Positions 29,377-40,400 of a stretch of 64,000 nt of DNA are shown one piece after another. Each line of letters starts with the position of its first letter. Position 1 is the stretch's first letter. The position numbers and the translations under genes are program-made. The DNA comes from CAZLBC01 sp964557575 (lineage in GTDB: Bacteria; Planctomycetota; Phycisphaerae; SM23-33). The stretch lies in the NCBI GenBank assembly GCA_964557575.1, contig CAZLBC010000002.1, positions 62,001-126,000 on the forward strand. The letters are read 5' to 3'. The notes under the pieces were generated by a model that was given only the letters and a program-made list of their open reading frames with translations, was not told where the DNA came from and ran no database searches.

Positions 29377-29448
29377 AAGGGGTCAGAACTATTTTATCTA
29401 CATATTAACAATGCATTTAAGAAAGAAAAAATAGTTCTGACCCCTTTT
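29375..29448. repeat. Perfect-arm copy of the GGGGTCAGAACT element
   Basis: Two perfect 21-base inverted arms (29375-29395 and 29428-29448, core AAAAGGGGTCAGAACTA) flank a 32-base AT-rich centre. The left end overlaps the TAA of the plus-strand glycosidase-like gene and the right end abuts the TGA of the minus-strand MscS gene. It therefore fills the whole convergent intergenic space and may act as a bidirectional terminator. Confidence 0.92.
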
Positions 29449-29449
29449 A

Positions 29450-30307
29450 TCAGGTGGTCGGCGCGAGCCGGTCGAGCCCGGCGCTCTGTTCCAGGAACAA
29501 CTGGAGGTGCGGGAAGGGGATCTCGATGTCGGCCGCGTCGAGGGCCCGCTTGCACTTTTCGGTGTACTCCCATTCGAGGGGGAATTTCTGAATGGCGTTT
29601 TCCGTCCAGAACCGCAGTTCGATGTTGACGCTGCTGTCGCCGAGGCTGGTGACCACGACGACCGGAGCCGGGCTGTCCAGGATGCGGTCGTCGCCCCGTA
29701 TCGTATCGAGCATGACCCGCCGCGCCGCGGCGGTGTCCTCCTTGTAGGCGATCCCCACCGGTACCCGCGCCCTGATTTTCGGTGTCAGGGTGTAGTTGAT
29801 GATCTTTTCCTGGGACAGCGACTTGTTCGGCAGGACCAGGGTTTCGTTATCGAAGGTGGTCAGGACCGTGGACCGCAGCCGGACGTCGGTGACCGAGGCG
29901 TGCAGGTCGCCGACGCAGATCCAGTCTCCCTGCTTGAACGGCCGGTCGATGATCAGCGTCACCCCCGAGATCAGGTTCGCGATCGTGTCCTGTGCCGCGA
30001 ACGAGATGGCCAGTCCGGCGATACCGACGCCGGCGATCAGGGACGTGACGTCGATACCGAGCTGGTCGGCGATCGTCAGCAGGGCGATGATCGCGATGCC
30101 GTACCTGATGAACTTGACCAGGAGGTTGCCGGCGTCGTCGGGCACCCGTGCCCTCTGCAGCGCGGCGCCGACCAGTTTCGAAACCAGCTTGGTTACGACC
30201 CAGAATACCACGAGGAGGACGATCGCGCCGACGAGGTTCGGTAGGAAATCGATAATCTTCGTGCTGATCGTTTCGAGATTGACGTGTTGCATCAGTTTCG
30301 TGAGCAT
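29450..30307 (-). CDS. Small-conductance mechanosensitive channel (MscS family)
   Basis: Predicted 285-aa inner-membrane protein, the size of E. coli MscS. Three membrane segments are visible: LVGAIVLLVVFWVVTKLVS, IRYGIAIIALLTIADQL, and the Gly/Ala-rich pore helix LIAGVGIAGLAISFAAQDT followed by IANLISGVTLI. The beta-domain contains RPFKQGDWICVGDLHASVTD, LRSTVLTTFDNETLVLPNKS and YTLTPKIRARVPVGIAY; the C-terminal alpha/beta domain ends IEIPFPHLQLFLEQ. It opens under membrane tension to release solutes on hypo-osmotic shock. ATG 30307 is preferred, with AGAGAGG 6 bases upstream, over a longer form starting at 30358. It is divergent from the P-loop kinase gene at 30488. Confidence 0.95.
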   Translation of the reverse strand: MLTKLMQHVNLETISTKIIDFLPNLVGAIVLLVVFWVVTKLVSKLVGAALQRARVPDDAGNLLVKFIRYGIAIIALLTIADQLGIDVTSLIAGVGIAGLAISFAAQDTIANLISGVTLIIDRPFKQGDWICVGDLHASVTDVRLRSTVLTTFDNETLVLPNKSLSQEKIINYTLTPKIRARVPVGIAYKEDTAAARRVMLDTIRGDDRILDSPAPVVVVTSLGDSSVNIELRFWTENAIQKFPLEWEYTEKCKRALDAADIEIPFPHLQLFLEQSAGLDRLAPTT

Positions 30308-30487
30308 GATGACCTCTCTTTCGTACAGGAATAGTCGAGACAATGCGTACGGTTTCACGTGGAGCGGCGGGTATTGTATACCCGGCCCGCCTTTTTTGTA
30401 ACCCGGCGCTCAGCCGAAACTCGACACGCCGGCCGCGCCGGTGTATCCTGTCGCGAGGCCCGAGAGCCTTTCGAACAAGGAGCCGCC

Positions 30488-31102
30488 ATGAACCAGGTCA
30501 TCGCCGTCGCGTCCGCCATCGGGGGCGGGAAGACCACCCTGGCCCGCGCCCTCGCCGGACAGTTGGGCGACGCGGCCGTCATACACTTCGACAGTTACGA
30601 AAAGGTCTCCGAGCAGCCGATGCGGGACATCGCCGCGTGGATGGCCGCGGGGGCGCGGTTCGACGACTTCCACCTCCCCGGCCTGGCCGCCGCCCTCGGG
30701 GACCTGAAGGAGGGGCGCCCGGTCGTCGATCCCCTGGCCGGCCGCGAGATCCGGCCGGGGACGCATATCCTCTTCGAGACGCCGCTGGGGCGGGAACACG
30801 CCGAGACCGGCGCGTACATCGACCGGCTGATCTGGATAGACGTGCCCCTGGAGATCGCCCTGGCCCGCAAGATCGCCGAGCACACCGCCGTCTTCCTCGA
30901 TAAGTACCGGCCGGAGGACCATGCCGGATGCATCCAGTGGCTGCAGCGCTACCTGAAACACTACCTCTCCCACGTCAGGGACCTGCTGGTGACCCAGCGG
31001 CGGCGGCTGGCGGCCGACGCCGATATCGTCGTCGACGGCACTGTCGCCCCGGATTCCCTCGCCCGTGAGGTGATCGACAAGCTGCATCTCGACGCGGGAT
31101 GA
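30488..31102 (+). CDS. P-loop kinase of the uridine kinase/NMP-kinase-like group
   Basis: Predicted 204-aa cytoplasmic protein. Walker A is ASAIGGGKTTLARAL (residues ~8-22). VIHFDSYEKV supplies the Asp typical of uridine kinase and related enzymes after strand 2, LIWIDVPLEIALARKI gives the lid-domain entry strand, and QRRRLAADADIVVDGTV ends the core. The substrate is not determined; it could be a nucleoside, a small metabolite or an uncharacterised acceptor. ATG 30488 is chosen because AAGGAG lies 7 bases upstream; the frame extends further upstream but without family similarity. It lies directly upstream of the giant gene's 320-base control region, in the same direction, but a link between them is not apparent. 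Confidence 0.82.
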   Translation: MNQVIAVASAIGGGKTTLARALAGQLGDAAVIHFDSYEKVSEQPMRDIAAWMAAGARFDDFHLPGLAAALGDLKEGRPVVDPLAGREIRPGTHILFETPLGREHAETGAYIDRLIWIDVPLEIALARKIAEHTAVFLDKYRPEDHAGCIQWLQRYLKHYLSHVRDLLVTQRRRLAADADIVVDGTVAPDSLAREVIDKLHLDAG

Positions 31103-31422
31103 TTCATGGTTCACCCGCCTGGGGATGGCACGAAATGATCGCCGCCGGCCGCCGGATCTTGTGCCGCTTTTAATTTTGAAATAAATATGAGGAAAACGTG
31201 GCGCAACCCGTTGTTTCTCGGTCAGGGATTAAGGTAAAATCCCCAATATTCAGATAATATTATTCCCCCCTTAATCCGGAGGTTGTATTACACGCCGGTC
31301 AATGTGCGTGTGCCACGATGAGAAGCACGCCGGTGCATCGCGGTTTAGTATGTAAACTGCATCGGTTTTATACATACAACACAAACGAATACTAACCCCT
31401 TCCATTGACGGGAGAAGATCAG
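31103..31422 (+). promoter_or_regulatory. AT-richer control region of the giant gene, with candidate promoter and inverted repeats
   Basis: This 320-base gap is visibly AT-richer than its surroundings and contains no gene. A promoter-like pair is TTGTTT (31211-31216) and TAAAAT (31235-31240) at 18-base spacing. The 9-base arm GGATTAAGG (31226-31234) overlaps its spacer and is repeated inverted as CCTTAATCC (31269-31277), a plausible operator. A second inverted pair is GTATGTA (31348-31354) and TACATAC (31371-31377), in the leader. GGGAG and GAAGA lie 8-13 bases before the ATG at 31423. Start site, operator role and regulator are all inferred. Confidence 0.4.
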
Positions 31423-34400
31423 ATGGCCTACGGATCGAGGGCTTACAAGTTACTGTGCCGGCTCTACGGCTTCGTCCTCAGGAAAATGAGGATGATGACA
31501 TTCTTCCTGGAGCGCGGGCTACGCCCGGCATTTCTCTTCGGCAGACAAGAGACGAATGTGCACTCCCCTCCCGGCCCGGCGGTGCGTCCGCTGTTCAACC
31601 CGGCCCCGGCCCTCGAGAATCTCGAGCCGCGGCTGATGCTCGACGCGGACCTCAGCGGCGACCTCGCCGACGACTTCAGCGACACCGGCGCCGTCACGAT
31701 CAACGGCGCCTTGGTCATAGACGACACCGGCGAATCGGATAACACCATCAGCATCGCGGGCGATACCGTCACCCTCAACGACGGCGTTTCCATCACCGGC
31801 GATACCGGCGACGGCCCGGACAACCTCGCCATCACCGCCATCGACACGATCACGATCAACGGGGCAATCGGGGGCACCGGAAATCTGAACAACGTCACGC
31901 TGACGGCGCCGACGATCGTCATCGACGGCGCGACCATCGACGTCGGCGGGACGGTCAGCATACTGGCGTACGCCAACGACGAGATATCCTGGGACGATCT
32001 CGTCCCCTTCTACGAGGAGGTGACCGCCGAGACCGACGTCGACATCATCTCATCGAGCATCACCGCGGGCGGCGACATCATCGTCACGGCCGATTCCAGC
32101 ACCGTCCGCGACAGCGACCTGGAGGTGGATTTCGCGGCGCTCTCTTCGGTGGTCTCCATGACCGGGCAGTTCGCCCCGGTCGTCGACTTCACCGCGGACG
32201 CGGGCGGCGACCGGATCACCCGTGAGCACGGGAGCTGGCTGGCCGACGGATTCGCGGCCGGCCAGCAGATCGTGGTCGACGGGCAGACCCTCAACCGGGG
32301 GACGTACACCGTCGATGCGGTCACGGCCGACACGCTGACCCTGGTCGAGGCGAACGTCGTCACCGACGAGACGGACGTGATGCACCTGACGATCCGGGAG
32401 CGGCGGGCCGCGTTTCGCGAACAGGCCGTCACCCAACTGGACTTCGACGCGACGGAAACAACCATCACCCGCGACCGGGGGAGCTGGCTCGACGACGGCT
32501 TCGTCGAGGGACAGGGCATCTCCGTCGTCGGCACGGCCGACAACGACGGCGAATACGTCATCGACAGCATCTCCGGCGACGGCCTGACGCTGACGCTCTC
32601 CGCCGGCGACACGCTGACGGCCGAAAGCGACCTGACGGGGGCGGACATACATGGCGACCCGATCTACCTCGACGACGTGGGCGGCTCGGTGACCCTGGAC
32701 TTCGTCCACGACGAGGCGAATCCCGACACCATAACGCGGTCGTCGGGAAGCTGGATCACGGACGGATTCCAGGCGGGCCAGCGGATCGTCATCACCGGGG
32801 CCACGGCCGACGGGCAGCCCATCGAGGCCACGATCGATTCCCTGACGGTCGACACGCTCACGCTGACCGCCGATGACTCGGTCGTGCGGAGCCGTGAGCA
32901 GGTGTCCGGGGTCTCCGTCGACGGGGTGGCGGCGGCATTCGCCGAGCCGGCCGACACCACGATTACGTTCACGCACGACGACGACAATCCCGACACGATC
33001 TCGCGCGACGCGGGGAGCTGGGTCGACGACGGGTTCGCCGCGGGCATGATGGTTTATGTCTCCGATACCCCCGACGGTGGTGACGACGACGCGGCGCCGG
33101 ATAACGACGGTCTGTACCTGATCGATACCGTCTCCGGCGACGGGTTCACGCTCATTCTGGCCGCGTCCGAGGAGGTGACCGACCAGGCCGCGACCGGGAT
33201 CTCCGTCGAACAGCTCGCCACGTCGTCCGACGCCGTTATCGCCGGCCGCTGCACGCTCGATTTCGCCGACGGCGGCGACACGATCACGCGCGACAACGGG
33301 TCGTGGATCGACGACGGGTTCCTCGCCGGCCAGTCCATCGATATCTCGGGTTCCGCGAGCAACGACGGTTCGTACACCGTCGATGCCGTGACCGAGAAGG
33401 TCCTGACCCTCGACGCCGCCGCGCTGACGGCCGAGACGACGACCGACGCCGAGATCAGCGAACCCGACGACGCCGCGGGCCTGGACACCATGCGGCCGGT
33501 CGAGCCGACGCTGACCGTCACCGCCGCCGGCGCGACGCTGGCCCGCGACGTGGGGATCTGGGCCGACGACGGATTCGCCGCGGGGATGACGGTACACCTC
33601 GGCGGGTCCGCCGCGGGCAACGACGGCGAATACGTCATCGAGAGCATCTCCGTCGACGGCCTGACGCTGACCCTCTCCGGCGGGCCCGAGACGATGGCCG
33701 ACGAGACGGGCACCGATATCACGCTCCAGGAGGACCGCGAGGACGGGCAGGCCGTCCTCAAGGCCTCCACGCCCCGGCTGACGTTCACTGACGACGGCAC
33801 CGCCGACACGATCGAACGGGAGGCGGGAAGCTGGATCGACGACGGCTTTGCGGCCGGCCAGGAGATCGAGATCGCCGATTCCGACAGCAACGACGGCAAT
33901 TACACGATCGCATCCGTTACCGCCGCCGTCCTCACCCTGTCCGCCGACGACGCGCTGACTGGGGAAGTCAGTGCCGCCGGCGTTTCGGTCACGGCCAAGT
34001 CGGGCGGCGCGGCGACGCTGGCGAACACGCTGCCGGACCTGGCGTTCGCCGACGCCGGATCGGCCGACACGATCACCCGGTCGCACGGGAGCTGGACCGA
34101 CGACACGTTCCTCGCCGGGCAGACGATCATCGTTTCCGGTTCCGGCGTAAACGACGGCACGTACACGATCGACGTTATTTCGGCCGACGGGCTGGTTGTG
34201 ACGCTCGACGCCGACGCCGAACTCGCCGACGAGACCGCGTCCGGCGTCTCCGTGACCCGCGACCCGCAGGACGCGGCCGAGCTGGGGCCGGTTGAGCCGA
34301 TCCTCGACTTCGCCGACGCCGGGACCGCCGACACGATCACGCGGTCGGCGGGGAGCTGGATCGACGACGGGTTCGACGTCGGCCGGAAGATCGTCGTCGA

Positions 34401-37400
34401 AAACGCGTCGGACAACGACGGCGTGTACACGATCGACACCGTCACGGCTGCAGTCCTCACGCTCTCGTGGGGCGATGAACTGACCGGCGAGACGGGTGCC
34501 GAAGGCGTCGCGGTCCGGGAGGCCCCCGCGAAACTCGAGCACGGCCCCCCGGCCCTCGCCTTCGACGACGACGGGTCGGCGGATACGATCACCCGGGAGG
34601 CGGGGAGCTGGATCGACGACGGCTTCGCGGTCGGGCAGCTCGTCGAGGTATACGACTCGGTGTTCAACGACGGCATCTACACCGTCGCGGGGGTGACGGC
34701 CGACACGCTGACCCTCGCCGCCGGCGACGAACTGGTCGACGAGGCCCGGGCCGTCCTGACGGTCGCCCTGCCGACGGTCGACTTCGATCACAACGACGGG
34801 TCGGCCGACACGATCACCCGCGCGACGGGGAGCTGGCTCGACGACGGTTTCGCGGCCGGGCACCTGATCCGGGTCACCGGCTCGACGGCGAACGATACCG
34901 ACCCGGACGACCTCGACGACTACTACACGATCGACGCGATCACCGCGACGACGCTGGCGCTCGCCGCCGGCGACACGCTGACCGACGAGACCGGCGCGGC
35001 GGACCTGGAGATCACCTCCGGGTACGGCGTCTTCATGGAGGGATCGCTGCCGGCATTGACGTTTACCGACGGCGGCACGGCCGACACGATCGCGCGGGCC
35101 AAGGGCAACTGGATCGACGACGGTTTCGCCCCGGGACAGGATATTCGGGTGACCGGCACGACCGGCAACGACGGGACGTACACCGTCGCCGACATCAGTG
35201 CCGACGGGACCACGCTGACGCTGTCGGCCGCCGATGCCCTGGCGGGCGAAACCGTCGCCGGCGCGGCGGTCGCGTCGGTCATCGGCGTGGGGGGCGTAAC
35301 CGTCTCCGCGGTGCCCGCATGGGCCGCGATGGCCCCGGTGGACCCGACGCTGACGTTCACCGACAGCGGCGTGGCCGACACGATCGCGCGCGATATCGGG
35401 AGCTGGATCGACGAGGGATTCACCGCCGACAGCCGCATCACGATCACCGGGACCGGAGACAACGACGGTTCCTACCTCGTCGATACGGTTACGGATACGA
35501 CGTTGACGCTGTCGGCCGATGATGCCCTCACCGGCGAAACGGCAACGGGGGAAATCGAGGTGACCCAGTCGCTGGCCACGCTCACCGGCGGGCCGGACCT
35601 GGATTTCATCGATGCCGCCGGCGGCGGGCGGGACCGGATCGAGCGGTCCGCCGGCAGTTGGGTCGACGACGGGTTCGCGGCGGGGATGACGATTACCGTC
35701 GCCGGCGCGGGCGATTTCGACGGGGAGTACCTCGTCGACGAGGTGGCCGCCGTCGGCGACGTGCTCTACCTCGACGGCGGCGCGTTCGATGCCGACGATA
35801 CCGTCTCCGGTGCGCAGGTGTACGTCGACCTGACGGCGGACAACGTGCCCCTGGTCGCCCGGGACAGCGAGGGCAATGTCGAGCGGAGTTTCTTCGCCGG
35901 GGTGGCGAAGAACCTGCTGGAGTTCGCGGTCGACATCGTCGGCCTGGCCGAAAAGCTGGCCGGCTACCTCGGGGTGATGCCGGCCCAGGTGGTCCGGGGG
36001 CAGGCCGCCAGCGACATCGATATCCACGGGACGGCGAGCGACGGGACGAGCCTCGACGCGGGGGGGAAGGTCGACATCGCCGCCGTCTCCGAGGCGGCGG
36101 TGGAGGCGACCGGGTCGAGTATCATTCTGGGCGGCACGGTGGGGATATCCAACGCCGACGCCGCGGCCGTGATCGGCGACCACGTGACCGTGAACGCCGG
36201 GGGTAGCTTCGCCCTGAACGCGGACGTGACGAACACGCTCGCGGCAAAGACCACGGTCTCCTCCGGGGCCAAGACGTTCGGCGTCCCGCTCGGCGACAGC
36301 TACTTCGCCCCGAAGGTCCGCCTGAAGTCGACGACGATCCCGGGGCCGGTGATATCTTTCGCGGTGGGACTGGCCGCGTCCGACGCCGACGCCTCGATCG
36401 CCGGGACGGCGCAGGTGACCGCCGCCGACGTTGCCGTCGGGGCCGCCAATGCCGACGATTTTACGACTTCGACGTACTCGCTGGTCCTCAAGCCGAAGAA
36501 AAACATGGGGATGGGTGCCGCCGTGTCGTTTTCCGAGTACGACTCCGAGGCGACGGCCGTCCTGGACGGGACGATCGTGACCAATAGCGGGGACGTCGCC
36601 GTGACCGCCGGGACCACCAACGCCACCAACGCCACCAACGCCTTCACGTGGGTCAGGGACGAATTGACCCGGGGTGAAAAGTATCGAAAGAAATTCGACA
36701 CGAAGCTCGGGCTGAACTTCGCGGAGAAAGGCAAGAACACCAACAGTACCCAGCAGCAGGACGCGGGGACGAAGGCCGGGGCGGGCAGCGGCGCCGGCAG
36801 CCTGTCCCTGGCCGGGGCGGTGGCCATCGCCTTCTCCGAAAGCGATACGGAGGCATCCATCGCCGACGGCGCGGTGGTGACCGCCGCCGGCGACGTCACC
36901 GTCGACGCGACGATGGAGGACAACATCCGGCTGTGGGCGTGGGGCTGGACCGAGATCGCCACCAAGTTCACCGCCAGCGGCGCCGTCCAGTACGCCGAGT
37001 ACGATAACGATGCCACGGCGTTCATCGGGGAGGGCGCCGCCGTCCAGCTCGACGGGGCGCTGAGTGTCACGGCCGACGTGTCGAATCCCAATCCGTTCAG
37101 GACCGACGACGAGATCATGGCCGTGGTGGACGGCTTCAGGAACTTCGACGCCCCCGCATTCCCCCCCGACAACGACGATCCCGTGTCGTTCTTCGAGAAC
37201 GTGGGCGATTACGGCTCATCGGTCATGTCGAGCGACCTGGCGTCCGCCCTCCAGGGCCTGACGCCCTACCTGGCCGCCCTCGAGGCGGACGACATCTTTG
37301 TTCCCGACAGTATGGCGACCACCAGCGTCGCCGCGATCGGCCGGGCCACCGGCAAGGGCAGCAAGGGGGCGCTGGCCTTCGGCGTCAGTATATTCTCGCT

Positions 37401-40400
37401 GTCCAACGCGGCGGAGGCCTTTATCGGCGCGGGCGCGCAGGTCTCCTACACCGGCGACCACGGGGACGACGAGCACGACGACCTGACGGTAGCGGCCTCC
37501 GCCCTGACCGAGACGATCAATATCGGCGGCATCGTGGGGCCGATCGACATGCTGCAGAACGCCGGCGGCGGCACGCAGTCCGGGGGGACGTCCGCCGGGG
37601 GAACCTACCTGGGCGTCGAGCAGACCAATACCGTCGCGGCGCATATCGACGACGGCGCGGTGATCGCCGATTTCGACGACGTATCCGTGGACGCCGACGC
37701 GACGAACTGGGTGATCTCCGTCGCCCAGTCCGGCGGCAAGGGCACGGCCGGCATCAACGGCGTCTTTTCGCTCAACGATATCGACAACACCGCCCGGGCG
37801 TGGATAGAGGACACGGCGCAGGTCGACGCCGCCGGGGATGTCACCGTCGACGCGGCGAGTGATTTCTTCGGCGTCAACGTCGGCGGCGTCCTGACCAGGG
37901 GCGCGAAGTTCGCCTTCGGCGTCTCCGGGGCGTACAACACCATCGACACCATTACGCAGGCGTTTATCGGCGACCGGGTCACCTCCGCGACCTACACCGA
38001 AGACGGCCACGTCACGGCGGGCGGCGACGTCACGGTCCATGCCGCGTCCGCTGAAAACCTCTGGGCCTTCACCGTCGCCGGGACGTCGGCGTCGGGCAAG
38101 CAGAGCGGCGGCGGTTCCGACAGTCCCGGCGGCGGGCAGAGCGCGTCGAACACGGTAAGTTCGAGCAGCCCCTCCCAGGGTCAGGTCAAGTCCGGCGCGG
38201 GTGTCGGGATATCCGGCGCTATCGCCATCAACACCGTCTCAGACGACACGCAGGCGTATATCAGCGACATCGCCCTGGTCGATGCCACCGGCAGCGTGTC
38301 CGTGTCGGCCGAAAACGCCGCGCTGGCCGTGGTGGGCACCGGCGGGTTCGGCCTGACCACGTCCGCCAAGGGCGGCGGGTTGGCCGGGGGGTTCTCCTGG
38401 AACGACCTGACGCGGACCACGCACGCCTACACGCAGGATACGACCATCAACGCCGCCGGCCTGAGCGTGACCGCCGACGCCGACGACCTGCTGATCAGCG
38501 TGACCGCCGGGGCGAGCGGCGGGAAGCCGTCGGGCAAGACGGTCAACCTCGCCGGGTCGGCGAATATCAACTTTGTCGACAACGACACCCGCGCCGCGAT
38601 CGGCGACAACAGCATCGTGACGGTCGACGGCGATGTCGCCGCGAACGCGTCCAGCGAAACGGATATCATCGGCGTCGCGGGCGGCGTCGCGGTCGGCGGC
38701 AAGGCCGGGGTCGGCGCGGGGGTCGACTTCGCCGAGGTGGACAACGACACCGCCGCGTACATCGGGCTCGGAGCGGTGGTCACCGCCGGCGGCAACGTCC
38801 TTATCGTCGCGGAGAGCAGCGAGTGGATCGTTTCGGTGGCGGTCTGCGTCGGTATCGGCGGCAAGGGACTCGGACTCAGCGGCGCCGCCTCGGTACAGGT
38901 GGTCACCGCCGACATCGACGCGCACATCGACGGCGGCGGGTCCGTGGACGCCGGCGGGTCGGTCCTGGTCGACGGCGACGACACGGTATTCATCGTGGCA
39001 ATCGGCGGCTCGGCGGCCGGGGGCAAGAAGGCCGGCGTCGGGGCCTCGGGCGTGGTGACGATCGTCACCCGCGACGAAACGGTGTACATCGGCGACGGGG
39101 CGACGGTCATCGCCGACGGCAACGGCACGGCGATCGACGATCCGCAAAATGAGTGGTCCGGCAAGCGGGGGGTGATCGTCGAGGCGGTCGCCGAGGACGA
39201 CCTGTACCTGATCGCCGCCGGCGGGTCCGGGGGCGGGAAGTTCGCCTTCGCCGCCTCGGCCGTGGTCAACGTGGTCACCAGCGACACCGTCGCGTACATC
39301 GGCGACGGGGCGACGATCACCGCGGCGGAGACCGGCGGACAGGACGCGTCCGTCGCGGTCGGCGCCGCACACGACGCGAACTTCGTCCTCGTGGGCGGTT
39401 CGGTCCAGGGATCCAAGAAGGCCGGCATCGGCGCGGCCGCGGTCGTGCTCACGTTCGTCCGCGACGTGGAGGCGTATGTCGATACCGGCGCGACCATTGA
39501 CGCCGACGGCAATGTTATTGTTGCGGCGGACCTCGACGAGAATCTCTGGGCGGTCGCCGCCGGGGTCGGCGGCAGCGGGAAGGTCACCGTCGAAGGCTCG
39601 GCGGTGGTGGTCGTGGTTTCCGGTTCGGTCCTGGCGGCCCTTGAAGATAATGTCATCGTCACCGCCGACGGCGACGTGACGGTCGACGCCGACGGCGACG
39701 CGTCGATCAACCTGATCGCCGGCCAGGCCGGGTTCGGGGGGAAGGTCGGGTTCGGAATCTCCGCCGCCGTCTTCGTGCACACCGACACGGTCGACGCGCA
39801 CGTCGGCAGCGGGGCGGCGGTGACCGCACTGGGCGCAACCGGGCTCTCGGTGACCGCGGACTCGACCGAGGATCTCCTGACGATCGCGGCCGGCGCGTCC
39901 GGCGGCGGGAAGGTGGGGATCACCGGTTCCGCCGTCGTCAATGTACTCGCCGAGAACACGACCGCGGCAATCGGTGATAACGCGAAGATAAACGAGGTCA
40001 ACGACGGCGCGGCCGCCACGCAGGGCGTGACCGTCGGCGCGAGCGACGAGACCGATATCACGTCGGTCGCGGGAGCGGTCGCCGCCGGCGGCTCGGCGGG
40101 CATCGGGGCGGGGGCCGACGTCGGCGTGATCGTCAAGAATACCGATGCCGCCATCGGCAGCGGCGCCCTGGTCAATGCCGCCGGCGACGTGGTCGTCACC
40201 GCCGGCTCGTCCGAGGAGATCGTCTCCGTCGCCGGCAACATCGGCGTCGGCGGCAAGGCGGGCATCGCCGGCTCGGCCTGCGTGTACGTCGTGCCGACCG
40301 TGACCGCGGCGACGATCGACGACAATGCCATGATCGCGGCCGGGGGCCACGTGGTGGTCGCGGCCGACGGGACGTTCGCCATAGACGCGGTGGCCGGACA

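Noticed and set aside
31197..31216. sigma54-type promoter before the giant gene (TGGCGC ... GTTGTT)
   Set aside because: The spacing between the GG and GC elements is off by one and the -12 GC is missing; the sigma70-like pair fits better.
32050..36183. Minus-strand open frame of ~1,370 codons
   Set aside because: Antisense of the 14-copy GSWxDDGF array; the apparent periodicity in it is inherited from the sense repeats.
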